From contig CAZMQV010000091.1 in the NCBI GenBank assembly GCA_964568675.1, forward strand, positions 1 through 10,206: 10,206 nucleotides of DNA. Direction: 5' to 3'. Shown here in pieces: positions 1-6,101 of the stretch; within the stretch, counting starts at the first letter, position 1; each line of letters opens with the position of its first letter. The DNA is from UPXZ01 sp964568675. GTDB lineage: Bacteria; Bacteroidota; Bacteroidia; Bacteroidales; Paludibacteraceae. The notes under the pieces were generated by a model. It was not told the DNA's origin. It saw only the letters and a list, made by a program, of their open reading frames with translations, and ran no database searches. The position numbers were made by a program, and so were the translations under genes.

Positions 1-217
1 CTCTTTTAACTGCTTGGGCAACTTTACGTTGATATTTCAACGAAGTTCCGGTAAGGCGGCGAGGAAGGATTTTGCCTTGCTCGTTCAAGAATTTTTTCAA
101 AAATTCAGGATCCTTATAGTCAATGTATTTAATACCGCTTTTTTTGAAACGACAGTATTTTTTCTTTTTAACGTCCACAGTAGGTGGAGTCAAATATCTG
201 ATTTCTCCTTGTGCCAT
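1..217 (-). CDS. rpsR: 30S ribosomal protein bS18 (partial, C-terminus off window)
   Basis: bS18 is a small-subunit ribosomal protein that pairs with bS6 on the 30S platform, near the 3' end of 16S rRNA. The visible 72 residues begin MAQGEIRYLTPPTVDVKKKK and continue with YCRFKKSGIKYIDYKDPEFL and the RRLTGTSLKYQRKVAQAVKR block, the conserved bS18 core. Bacteroidota bS18 is usually about 90 residues, so roughly 18 residues lie beyond the left edge. The ATG is at 217-215, only 3 bp after the rpsF stop codon, so the two genes are translated from one mRNA. Unusually for this genome, a strong Shine-Dalgarno sequence sits 7 nt upstream, inside the end of rpsF. In relatives rplI usually follows rpsR, but that is outside the window. 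Confidence 0.97.
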   Translation of the reverse strand, partial: MAQGEIRYLTPPTVDVKKKKYCRFKKSGIKYIDYKDPEFLKKFLNEQGKILPRRLTGTSLKYQRKVAQAVKR

Positions 218-220
218 TGT

Positions 221-622
221 TTAGTCCTCCTTTACTTCGTTAGTTTCTACTTTTACTTCTTCAGTAGCTTCTGCTACTTCTGCTTTTTGTTGCGATTTGT
301 TACCTTTTCTGCGCTCAGCATATTCAAATGCGTACTTGTCTAAGCGGAAAGTAAGGAAGCGAAGAACGCGCTCGTCGCGACGGAACTGAACTTCCAGAGG
401 TGCAACGATAGTTGGTTCTGCATCAAACTGTAACAGGGTGTAAAATCCTGTCGATTTCTTTTGAATGGGGTAAGCCAGCTTGCGCATTCCCCAGTTTTCT
501 TCATTTGTGATAACTCCTCCGTTGTCAGTAACGACAGCTTTGAACTTATCTACCGCTTCCTTCATCTGAGCTTCAGACAAAACGGGAGTTAAAATGAAAA
601 CGGCTTCATAATGATTTAACAT
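221..622 (-). CDS. rpsF: 30S ribosomal protein bS6
   Basis: bS6 binds bS18 and the central domain of 16S rRNA on the 30S platform. The 133-residue protein opens MLNHYEAVFILTPVLSEAQM, the typical first beta strand and helix of bS6. It continues with NEENWGMRKLAYPIQKKSTG and a GFYTLLQFDAEP strand, then FRRDERVLRFLTFRLDKYAF. This covers the whole ferredoxin-like fold. From about residue 105 there is a charged tail rich in Lys, Glu, Gln and Val (RRKGNKSQQKAEVAEATEEV onward, ending VKED), as is common in this phylum. It is the first gene of the operon with rpsR, 3 bp apart. It has no SD of its own, and its promoter is at 678-708. Its last codons also form the rpsR SD. Confidence 0.98.
   Translation of the reverse strand: MLNHYEAVFILTPVLSEAQMKEAVDKFKAVVTDNGGVITNEENWGMRKLAYPIQKKSTGFYTLLQFDAEPTIVAPLEVQFRRDERVLRFLTFRLDKYAFEYAERRKGNKSQQKAEVAEATEEVKVETNEVKED
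225..233 (-). promoter_or_regulatory. Strong Shine-Dalgarno sequence of rpsR
   Basis: On the minus strand the sequence AAAGGAGGA lies 7 nt before the rpsR ATG. It contains AAGGAGG, which can pair with the 16S anti-SD over seven contiguous bases, at ideal spacing. It is built from the last codons of rpsF (Lys-Glu-Asp, then stop). No other gene in the window has a comparable site. In Bacteroidota the anti-SD is reported to be masked by bS21, bS18 and bS6, and strong SDs are reported to be retained mainly ahead of rpsU and/or rpsR. A role in bS18 autoregulation is therefore inferred. Confidence 0.85.
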
Positions 623-652
623 ACTGTTTTCTACCTTTTTAAATTGGTTTAT

Positions 653-670
653 ATAAATAGTTTTATTTAT
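653..670 (-). other. AT-rich hairpin in the rpsF 5' leader
   Basis: In the roughly 50-nt leader of rpsF, ATAAATA and TATTTAT form a perfect 7-bp inverted repeat around a 4-nt loop. It contains only A-T pairs, so it would be weak. In many bacteria a structured leader RNA binds the S6:S18 complex to feed back on this operon. I do not see the GC-containing form of that motif here, so a regulatory role is speculation. Confidence 0.3.
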
Positions 671-677
671 GAGGGTG

Positions 678-708
678 CAAAGATACGATTATTTTTCTAA
701 TTTTCAAA
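678..708 (-). promoter_or_regulatory. Promoter of rpsF-rpsR
   Basis: Read on the minus strand this is TTTG (708-705), a 19-bp spacer, then TATCTTTG (685-678). That is an exact match to the Bacteroidota primary-sigma consensus TTTG-(19-21)-TAnnTTTG. Transcription should start a few bases downstream, near 670, giving a leader of about 50 nt before the rpsF ATG at 622. Confidence 0.85.
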
Positions 709-937
709 AGTTTTTGAGTTCGTATTTTGTTTGCATCAGTGTGATTGAACTTTGCAAAGAAGCAGCAATGCTGTTTCAACTAGCTGTATCTTTCCGCGTG
801 TTGACACAAAATGACGAACTACATTAGAAATTTCTTGTCGCATATTTTGGAATATGCAGACGGGTGGGAGGGTGATGAAAAAGTTATATATAATTAAACA
901 CTTAAAATAATATAATCGTTTTTGGAGTAAAAAACAG
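709..937. other. Intergenic region between divergent rpsF and porin genes; no gene seen
   Basis: The space between rpsF and the porin gene is 352 bp. After the two promoters are accounted for, no open frame here looks coding. The only structure noticed is a 7-bp inverted repeat at 840-857 (GCATATT, TTGG, AATATGC), which could be an operator or a minor hairpin. A TATCTTTC at 787-794 resembles a -7 box but lacks the final G and has no -33 partner. Confidence 0.5.
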
Positions 938-945
938 TATCTTTG
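938..945 (+). promoter_or_regulatory. Candidate -7 box for the porin gene
   Basis: TATCTTTG is a perfect match to the Bacteroidota -7 element and ends 29 bp before the porin ATG, implying a leader of roughly 20-25 nt. The nearest TTTG upstream (921-924) is only 13 bp away, shorter than the usual 19-21 bp. The -33 element is therefore weak or absent, and the promoter may need an activator. Confidence 0.6.
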
Positions 946-974
946 TAGCTTATTTTGAGTGAAAACAAAGACAA

Positions 975-2879
975 ATGAAAAGGATTATTACATTATATAT
1001 ATTACTGCTTGCTGTGCTTTCGATATCGGCTCAGGAAAAAAAAGAAGAAACAACCAAACGAAAAGCAGAAGACCGTTTTGCTAAAACTTGGCGTATCGAC
1101 CGTCAGTTTGCCGTGGCTGATACCGTTTCGATTGATAGCTCACATATCAATTATAACGTTAAAAATCTTGTTGATAAACTGAGCATCGCCAACTCTTATA
1201 GTGGAAATTATGGTTCGCCACTTCAGTCGAAGATATTCAGTAAACGCATTCAGGGAAGTAATTTTATGTTTGAAGATGGGTATGTGCCGTATTTGACCGA
1301 TATTCGAAACGCTCAGTTTTACGATGTCAATTTCCCTTTTACAAATCTCACTTATATCACCGGAGGCCCCGATGGACACAAGGAAGAGCAGGTGAAATTT
1401 CTTTTTACTGCGAGTCCTTCGGCTAAAGTTAATTTCGGTCTCAATCTGGATTACCTCTATTCGGCAGGTATGTATCGTAATCAGGCGGCACAGCGCTTTT
1501 CGGGAAACATTTTTGGGCGTTACAATGGCACTCGCTATTCGGCTTATGGTTTAGCGGCAGTTAACAACCATTTTAATCATGATAATGGTGGGCTAACCAA
1601 TCTGACGATGCTCAACAACCCCAATGTGGATGTGGCTACAAAAGATATGCCTACGGCAATGCATGGTTACTCAGTGTTTAGAAAAAACTTCTTTTATTAC
1701 AATCATAGTTATAGTCTTGGTTTTCAGCGCGAAGTGAAGGTGGACAAGGATTCGAGTAGCTTTGAGTTCGTACCCGTAACGCGCTTTGGACACGTTATTC
1801 AGTTCGAAGAGATGAAAAAACGTTACTATGAACCAAGTATCGAAAGAAATTTCTACAAAAACACATACGATTCAATATCGAAAGTGGCAAATGACACAGC
1901 GGCGTTGCGCACTCTGACCAATCTTTTTTCGATAAATCTGGCAGAAGAGTTTAACCGCAAACTTAAATTTGGAGTTACCGGCTATGTTGAAAATGAAATT
2001 CAGCAATTCACATATCGCCCCGACACTACGCTGCTACATGATTTGAAATCCAATACGCGCGTAGGTGGTGTGTTGTCCAAAAATAGGGGCGATAATTTTA
2101 GATACCATTTTCTGGGCGACATCTACCTCATTGGTTATAAGCTGGGTGAGTTTCGTCTCGAAGGGAAAGCAACCGGTAACTTTAAGTTATTTAAGGAAAA
2201 AATTTCACTTTCAGCCGATGCTTATGTTAGAAACGAAACTCCTTCTTTCTTTTTGCAAAATTACACGTCAACTCACTTCCGTTGGGCAAATGACTTTAGT
2301 AAAATATATAAGACGCATGTCGGTGGCGTGTTTGAGTTGCCCAAACGTAAGACAAAACTAACTGCGGGAGTAGATAACCTTACTAATGTGGTGTATTTTA
2401 ACGAAGAAGGTATCCCGATGCAACACGATGGTAATGTGCAGGTATTGTCGGTCGATTTGAAGCAAGATTTTAAATTGAAGTCAATTACACTTGAAAACAA
2501 CGCGGTATATCAATTGAGTTCCGAGCAATCGGTACTTCCTTTGCCTACATTCGTGTTATACCACAATCTTTATTACTCCGGCAAATGGTTTGAAGACCTT
2601 TATCCGCAATTTGGAGTAAACATGCGATATTATACCAAGTATTTTGCACCATCATATATGCCGGCAACCGGGCAATTCTTCAATCAGAACAAAGTGCAAA
2701 TAGGTAATTATCCCGAAATAAATGTTTATGCCAATTTTCATTTAAAAACGGCGCGTTTCTTTCTCGAATATAAAAACATTGGCAGTTATTTTGTGAAAGA
2801 TTGGGGATACTCCATGCCCAATTACCCAATAAATCCGCCCATGTTCAAGCTGGGCTTACTTTGGAATTTCTTTAATTAA
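975..2879 (+). CDS. Putative porin, Bacteroidota outer-membrane beta-barrel (Porin_10-like)
   Basis: The 634-residue protein has a classic Sec signal peptide (MKRIITLYILLLAVLSISAQ, cleavage likely before Gln20). A short charged linker rich in Lys and Glu follows. A conserved N-terminal segment at about residues 40-135 includes the NYGSPLQSKIFSKR and FEDGYVPYLTDIRNAQFYDV stretches and ends at LTYITGGPDG. The rest is a long run of alternating hydrophobic and polar beta strands rich in Tyr, Phe and Asn (for example KVNFGLNLDYLYSAGMYRNQ), ending in FKLGLLWNFFN, typical of a barrel C-terminus recognised by the BAM machinery. This layout matches the family annotated as 'putative porin' in Bacteroidota. 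There is no TonB box or plug domain, so it is unlikely to be a SusC-type transporter. The transported substrate is unknown. The start is supported by the signal peptide and the A-rich upstream sequence. It probably forms its own transcription unit. Confidence 0.85.
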   Translation: MKRIITLYILLLAVLSISAQEKKEETTKRKAEDRFAKTWRIDRQFAVADTVSIDSSHINYNVKNLVDKLSIANSYSGNYGSPLQSKIFSKRIQGSNFMFEDGYVPYLTDIRNAQFYDVNFPFTNLTYITGGPDGHKEEQVKFLFTASPSAKVNFGLNLDYLYSAGMYRNQAAQRFSGNIFGRYNGTRYSAYGLAAVNNHFNHDNGGLTNLTMLNNPNVDVATKDMPTAMHGYSVFRKNFFYYNHSYSLGFQREVKVDKDSSSFEFVPVTRFGHVIQFEEMKKRYYEPSIERNFYKNTYDSISKVANDTAALRTLTNLFSINLAEEFNRKLKFGVTGYVENEIQQFTYRPDTTLLHDLKSNTRVGGVLSKNRGDNFRYHFLGDIYLIGYKLGEFRLEGKATGNFKLFKEKISLSADAYVRNETPSFFLQNYTSTHFRWANDFSKIYKTHVGGVFELPKRKTKLTAGVDNLTNVVYFNEEGIPMQHDGNVQVLSVDLKQDFKLKSITLENNAVYQLSSEQSVLPLPTFVLYHNLYYSGKWFEDLYPQFGVNMRYYTKYFAPSYMPATGQFFNQNKVQIGNYPEINVYANFHLKTARFFLEYKNIGSYFVKDWGYSMPNYPINPPMFKLGLLWNFFN

Positions 2880-2903
2880 TTGCCCGAACACTTTCAGAAC
2901 TAT

Positions 2904-2933
2904 TTTGTTTATAAAAATATAATTATAGCTTTA
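2904..2933 (+). promoter_or_regulatory. Candidate promoter of metA
   Basis: TTTG (2904-2907) is followed after 18 bp by TAGCTTTA (2926-2933), which differs from TAnnTTTG only in the last base. Initiation about 5-8 nt downstream would fall within a few bases of the ATG at 2944, leaving almost no 5' leader. The 64-bp gap after the porin gene has no clear terminator hairpin, so read-through from the porin gene is also possible. Confidence 0.45.
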
Positions 2934-2943
2934 CGTTAATAAA

Positions 2944-3861
2944 ATGCCATTAAATATCCCTTTTAATTTGCCGGCAGTTGAAGCGCTTCGTAAAGAAAAT
3001 ATCTTTGTGATGGACTCCGAGCGCGCTGAAAGTCAGGAAATAAGACCGTTGAAAATTCTGATACTCAACCTGATGCCATTAAAAATTACGACAGAGACCG
3101 ACTTAATACGGTTGCTATCGAACTCACCCTTGCAGCTTGAAATCGATTTTCTGAAACTAAAATCACATACTTCAAAAAACACGCCCATCGAGCACATGAT
3201 GGAGTTTTACAAGTCGTTTGACGAGGTTAGAAAGTCAAACTACGATGGTATGATAGTTACCGGTGCGCCGGTGGAGCATCTGGCTTTTGAAGAAGTGCAT
3301 TATTGGAAAGAGCTACAATCCATTTTTAATTGGTCGCGCAATCATGTAACATCTACTTTCTTTATATGCTGGGCTGCGCAAGCCGGGCTATACCATTTCT
3401 ATGGTATTCCAAAATATCCGCTTCAGGATAAAATGTTCGGAATTTTCGAACATCAAATTTATGATAAACTAAATCCGCTTTTTCGTGGCTTCGACGATGT
3501 TTTTTATGTGCCACATAGCAGGCATACCGAAATTCGGCGCGAAGATATACTTCAAGTTGAAGAATTGACCTTGCTCTCGGAGTCGCCTGAGTCGGGTGTG
3601 TATATGGTGATGGCGCGAGGAGGACGTGAAATATACATCACCGGGCATTCGGAGTATTCGCCCGGCACACTTGATACAGAATACAAACGTGATTTGAAAA
3701 AAGGGATGCCTATCCGGATTCCGCAAAACTATTACCGCGATGACAATCCGGCCAACACTCCGGTGGTGCGTTGGAGAGGTCATGCCAATCTCTTGTTTTC
3801 TAATTGGTTGAACTACTTTGTGTATCAGGAAACTCCTTATGATTTGTCGAAGATAGAGTAA
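2944..3861 (+). CDS. metAA: MetA-family homoserine O-acyltransferase, predicted acetyl-CoA specific
   Basis: This enzyme acylates the hydroxyl of L-homoserine, the first committed step of methionine biosynthesis in the cytoplasm. The 305-residue length and numbering match the MetA family exactly. Cys142 (in FFICWAAQAGLYH) is the acyl-thioester nucleophile, and His235 and Glu237 (in ITGHSEYSPG) complete the catalytic set. Lys163, Ser192 and Arg249 sit at the known substrate-contact positions. Residue 111, in VTGAPVEHLAFEEVHYW, is Glu where E. coli MetA has Gly. Work on the Bacillus cereus enzyme showed that Glu111 favours acetyl-CoA and Gly111 succinyl-CoA, so homoserine O-acetyltransferase is the better call. 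The gene stands alone, with no other met gene adjacent, and no SAM riboswitch is visible in its 64-bp upstream gap. Family assignment is very firm; acyl specificity is inferred from one residue. Confidence 0.96.
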   Translation: MPLNIPFNLPAVEALRKENIFVMDSERAESQEIRPLKILILNLMPLKITTETDLIRLLSNSPLQLEIDFLKLKSHTSKNTPIEHMMEFYKSFDEVRKSNYDGMIVTGAPVEHLAFEEVHYWKELQSIFNWSRNHVTSTFFICWAAQAGLYHFYGIPKYPLQDKMFGIFEHQIYDKLNPLFRGFDDVFYVPHSRHTEIRREDILQVEELTLLSESPESGVYMVMARGGREIYITGHSEYSPGTLDTEYKRDLKKGMPIRIPQNYYRDDNPANTPVVRWRGHANLLFSNWLNYFVYQETPYDLSKIE

Positions 3862-3920
3862 CGCGTTAGCAATAGGAAGCATCGTTTCTACTAAATCTTT
3901 CAATTAATTTTCAGAATAAA

Positions 3921-3951
3921 CTTGTAGATTCATAAATTTGTATTACCTTTG
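3921..3951 (+). promoter_or_regulatory. Promoter of tRNA-Leu(UAG)
   Basis: CTTG (3921-3924), a 19-bp spacer and TACCTTTG (3944-3951) give a good Bacteroidota -33/-7 promoter, ending 19 bp before the mature tRNA 5' end. The tRNA therefore appears to be transcribed independently of metA. Confidence 0.75.
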
Positions 3952-3970
3952 CACACGCAAAACACAGCAA

Positions 3971-4052
3971 GCGGCTGTGGCGTAATTGGTAGCCGCGCTA
4001 GACTTAGGATCTAGTGCCGAGAGGCGTGGGGGTTCGAGTCCCTTCAGCCGCA
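3971..4052 (+). tRNA. tRNA-Leu (anticodon UAG)
   Basis: The 82-nt sequence folds as a class II tRNA. The acceptor stem is GCGGCTG (3971-3977) with CAGCCGC (4045-4051), and the discriminator is A4052. The anticodon stem CTAGA/TCTAG (3998-4002/4010-4014) closes the 7-nt loop CTTAGGA, with anticodon TAG at 4005-4007, reading CUA and related Leu codons. The long variable arm has a GCC/GGC stem (4016-4025), diagnostic of Leu, Ser or Tyr. The T arm has loop TTCGAGT (4033-4039). The 3' CCA is not encoded and must be added after transcription. Confidence 0.97.
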
Positions 4053-4057
4053 CTGCT

Positions 4058-4098
4058 AAACTCCTTTAAGAACCATTCTTAAAGGAGTTTTGTTTTTT
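4058..4098 (+). terminator. Intrinsic terminator of tRNA-Leu
   Basis: A perfect 15-bp inverted repeat (4058-4072 and 4076-4090, core ACTCCTTTAAGAA) with a 3-nt loop is followed by TGTTTTTT. It starts 5 nt after the tRNA. The A-rich left flank is short, so it works best on the plus strand. Confidence 0.93.
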
Positions 4099-4468
4099 AT
4101 ACACTCCTTGGTTAAGAGAGTTCAGGAAATGCTTCGATTGGATTATCTCGATAATCTTGCATCCATCACATTCGCGCCAGTCTGATAATCTACTCAAAAC
4201 TTCCGACTATTGTTCACGGAAGAAAATAAAGTTACTTTCATTACGAAAGAATTATAAAGTCCAACAAACTAAACGAAAGACGAGCAAATGAATAAAAATT
4301 CTTCTGCTCGTCTTTGGGTTAAAGTATTATTGCTACTGCTTTTCGACGCTTATATTTTGTAGGTAATTTACCACAACAAATTAGATTAACACACATCCAA
4401 CTCACTCCCATTACAAAAAAAGAACCCTTATGTAACCGCAAAACATTAACACCAGGTTGAAAGGCGTA
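4099..4468. other. Gene-free region between tRNA-Leu and patatin gene
   Basis: About 370 bp with no convincing coding frame. Apart from the strong hairpin at 4276-4315, it has two small inverted repeats: GATTATC/GATAATC at 4141-4156 (with a further GATAATC at 4184-4190), and CTTCCG/CGGAAG near 4200-4222. No attachment site, integrase remnant or repeat of the tRNA 3' end was seen. Confidence 0.4.
4276..4315 (-). terminator. Probable terminator of the patatin-like gene
   Basis: AAAGACGAGCA (4276-4286) pairs perfectly with TGCTCGTCTTT (4305-4315). The stem continues, with two mismatches, to GAAT/ATTC around an AAAA loop, making an 18-bp hairpin. On the minus strand it is followed by CGTTTAGTTTGTTGG, moderately U-rich. 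On the plus strand there is no U run, so it more likely serves the minus-strand patatin gene, whose stop lies about 150 nt upstream in the direction of transcription. Confidence 0.55.
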
Positions 4469-5317
4469 TTATTTCGAGTTTTTCTTCAATTTCAGAATAT
4501 CCGGATTCTTAGAAATAAACTGTGAAGTAGTGCGATAGCCGTATTGATAAATTGATTGATACGCGTCAAAGCTAAATTCATTGTATTTGCTGATAGCTGC
4601 CGGTTCAATTAAAAAGTCGCACAACTCCTTACCCGGAGCTGAGTTTTGGTGTTGCAACACGCGAACGGAGCGCAGCAAGGTGTCGCGAGGCTTCAACTGC
4701 TTTTTGGCTTCTTCCAGGCAAATCACATTTGAACCAATAATCACATCGCATACATCGCGCAGCGGTTGTGCGGGTAGGTTGTTAAGCAAACCTCCATCCA
4801 CATACACCATGTTGTTAATTTTCATGGCGTTGAAAATGCCCGGAATGCTTGATGACGCCGAAACCCACTCGGCAAGATCGTTGCCCTTATTAATGATTTC
4901 CCAATTACCGGTAGAAAGATTGCTTACACAGACAAATAAATTTTTCTCAAGTTTATCAAAGCTATTGTTCGGAATCAATTCATTAAGCAAATTGATGATG
5001 ATGTGCTGGTCGGACAGCCCGGTTTTCCAAAAAGCCGGTTGAAAACTCATCAGATTCGATAGTTTATAGAGTTTCCCATCTTTGATTAATTGAAGCATTT
5101 GTGTAGGGGTATAACCTGCGGCATACATTGCGCCTATGATGCTTCCCATGCTTGTGCCCGCTATCACATTGGGGTAAATTTGGTTATCGTTAAGTGATTG
5201 AAGCACACCAATGTGAGCCAATCCCAAAGCAGCTCCGCCACTAAGGCATATCCCTATTCGTTTCTCGGCATGAGTAACTGTTGAGGGGGTAGTAAAAAAA
5301 TCTTTTAGCGATTTCAT
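4469..5317 (-). CDS. Patatin-like phospholipase (RssA/NTE family)
   Basis: This is a predicted serine lipid acyl hydrolase with the patatin Ser-Asp dyad, probably acting on phospholipids or lysophospholipids in the cytoplasm or at the inner membrane face. The 282-residue protein has the oxyanion-hole region LSGGAALGLAHIGVL (about 25-39), the nucleophile motif GTSMG with Ser56, the conserved SASSSIPGIF block (153-162), and the DGG motif with Asp174 (VYVDGGLLNNLP). There is no signal peptide or barrel domain, so it resembles the compact RssA-type proteins. The usual GGGxR/KG oxyanion motif has Leu31 in place of Arg/Lys; the dyad itself is intact. The gene is monocistronic and divergent from DPP IV, with no clear promoter close to its ATG. 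True substrate is unknown. Confidence 0.92.
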   Translation of the reverse strand: MKSLKDFFTTPSTVTHAEKRIGICLSGGAALGLAHIGVLQSLNDNQIYPNVIAGTSMGSIIGAMYAAGYTPTQMLQLIKDGKLYKLSNLMSFQPAFWKTGLSDQHIIINLLNELIPNNSFDKLEKNLFVCVSNLSTGNWEIINKGNDLAEWVSASSSIPGIFNAMKINNMVYVDGGLLNNLPAQPLRDVCDVIIGSNVICLEEAKKQLKPRDTLLRSVRVLQHQNSAPGKELCDFLIEPAAISKYNEFSFDAYQSIYQYGYRTTSQFISKNPDILKLKKNSK

Positions 5318-5942
5318 TTGATTTTGGTGTATTGTTGGTTTCTATATCCTTAGTTTCTCTGAAAGAATTTTCTCATTTTTATCTGCCGAAACAATCATTG
5401 ACCGATAAAAATTGATATGCCGTGTCTTTTACATCATAAGTTTTCATATATTAAAAATCGTTTTTCGGCAATATTTCTGTAATTAAGAGCGTATCGGCAT
5501 GATAGTCAGCTTATTGCGATGATTCAATTGCTTCTGTATTCGCCTTATGTATATGTAACGATTTAACTACTGATTTGGTTGAATAATTCGGTAAAAAAAA
5601 TTAATTTAGACCAAATTTGGTTCATTTGTGAGCTGTTTGATATCTGTTTCTTTTCATAATAAAGCAAACATAAAGAAAACGGAAATTTTGTAATCCTGAG
5701 TTTGTATATCGGATTTATCTTAAATTACTTCATAATTATCACACATCTCCGAAATTATTTAGAGGAATTGAAAATTGAATAAATCGCCAAGTCTTCACAA
5801 GTTCAGAAATTATCATTGTAGCAGACAAAGTAATGTAACATGTATAAAATATCCGTACTTCCATATAATGAAAATATCATGCTGAAATGTTAATGGTATT
5901 GAAATAATATCTTAAAAGAAAAATTGGGATTGATTTTTGACG
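5318..5942. other. Long AT-rich intergenic region between divergent patatin and DPP IV genes
   Basis: No open frame here looks coding on either strand; stops are dense in all frames I read. A minus-strand TATGTTTG (5672-5665) matches the -7 consensus and could drive the patatin gene with a leader of about 340 nt, but it has no -33 partner. A 12-bp palindrome lies at 5610-5621. I could not recognise a known RNA family or a degraded gene. Confidence 0.4.
5610..5621. repeat. 12-bp perfect palindrome, operator-like
   Basis: ACCAAATTTGGT is a perfect dyad. Its right half extended, ATTTGGTT (5615-5622), recurs as a direct repeat at 5573-5580, 42 bp upstream, about four helical turns. This could be a transcription-factor site for one of the flanking divergent genes. 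Palindromes of this length can arise by chance in AT-rich DNA. Confidence 0.3.
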
Positions 5943-5950
5943 TAATTTTG
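5943..5950 (+). promoter_or_regulatory. Candidate -7 box for the DPP IV gene
   Basis: TAATTTTG is a full match to the TAnnTTTG element. The nearest -33-like triplet is TTG at 5924-5926, with a 16-bp spacer, shorter than usual. Initiation near 5957 would give a leader of about 145 nt before the preferred start at 6102. Confidence 0.45.
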
Positions 5951-6101
5951 TTGGTTTGATAACGCCTATGCTATTATTGCTAAACGTAGAGGTGCGAAAT
6001 TTGAAACGAAAATAAAAAATAAACAAAGTACAACATAATCCGATTCTTTCATGTAAATGCCCAAATGGGATTTTATGTGGGAGAAAATCACCAAAAAACG
6101 T

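Noticed and set aside
14..343. Plus-strand open frame of 109 residues over rpsR/rpsF
   Set aside because: It is antisense to two firmly identified ribosomal protein genes; its Phe/Cys-rich translation is an artefact of their reverse complement.
787..794. TATCTTTC as a second promoter between rpsF and the porin gene
   Set aside because: It lacks the final G of the -7 element and no TTTG lies at the right distance upstream.
2880..2943. SAM riboswitch upstream of metA
   Set aside because: The gap is only 64 bp, AT-rich, and shows no pseudoknot or multi-stem pattern that would fit a SAM riboswitch.
3469..3903. Minus-strand open frame of 144 residues over metA
   Set aside because: It is antisense to the catalytic part of metA, shows no recognisable domain, and would need overlapping genes on opposite strands.
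3971..4468. tRNA-Leu as an integration site for a mobile element
   Set aside because: No integrase, no repeated copy of the tRNA 3' end and no phage or element genes are visible downstream; the tRNA is followed directly by its own terminator.
4581..5042. Plus-strand open frame of 153 residues over the patatin gene
   Set aside because: It is the mirror of the patatin-like CDS, which has a complete set of motifs; no independent coding signal.
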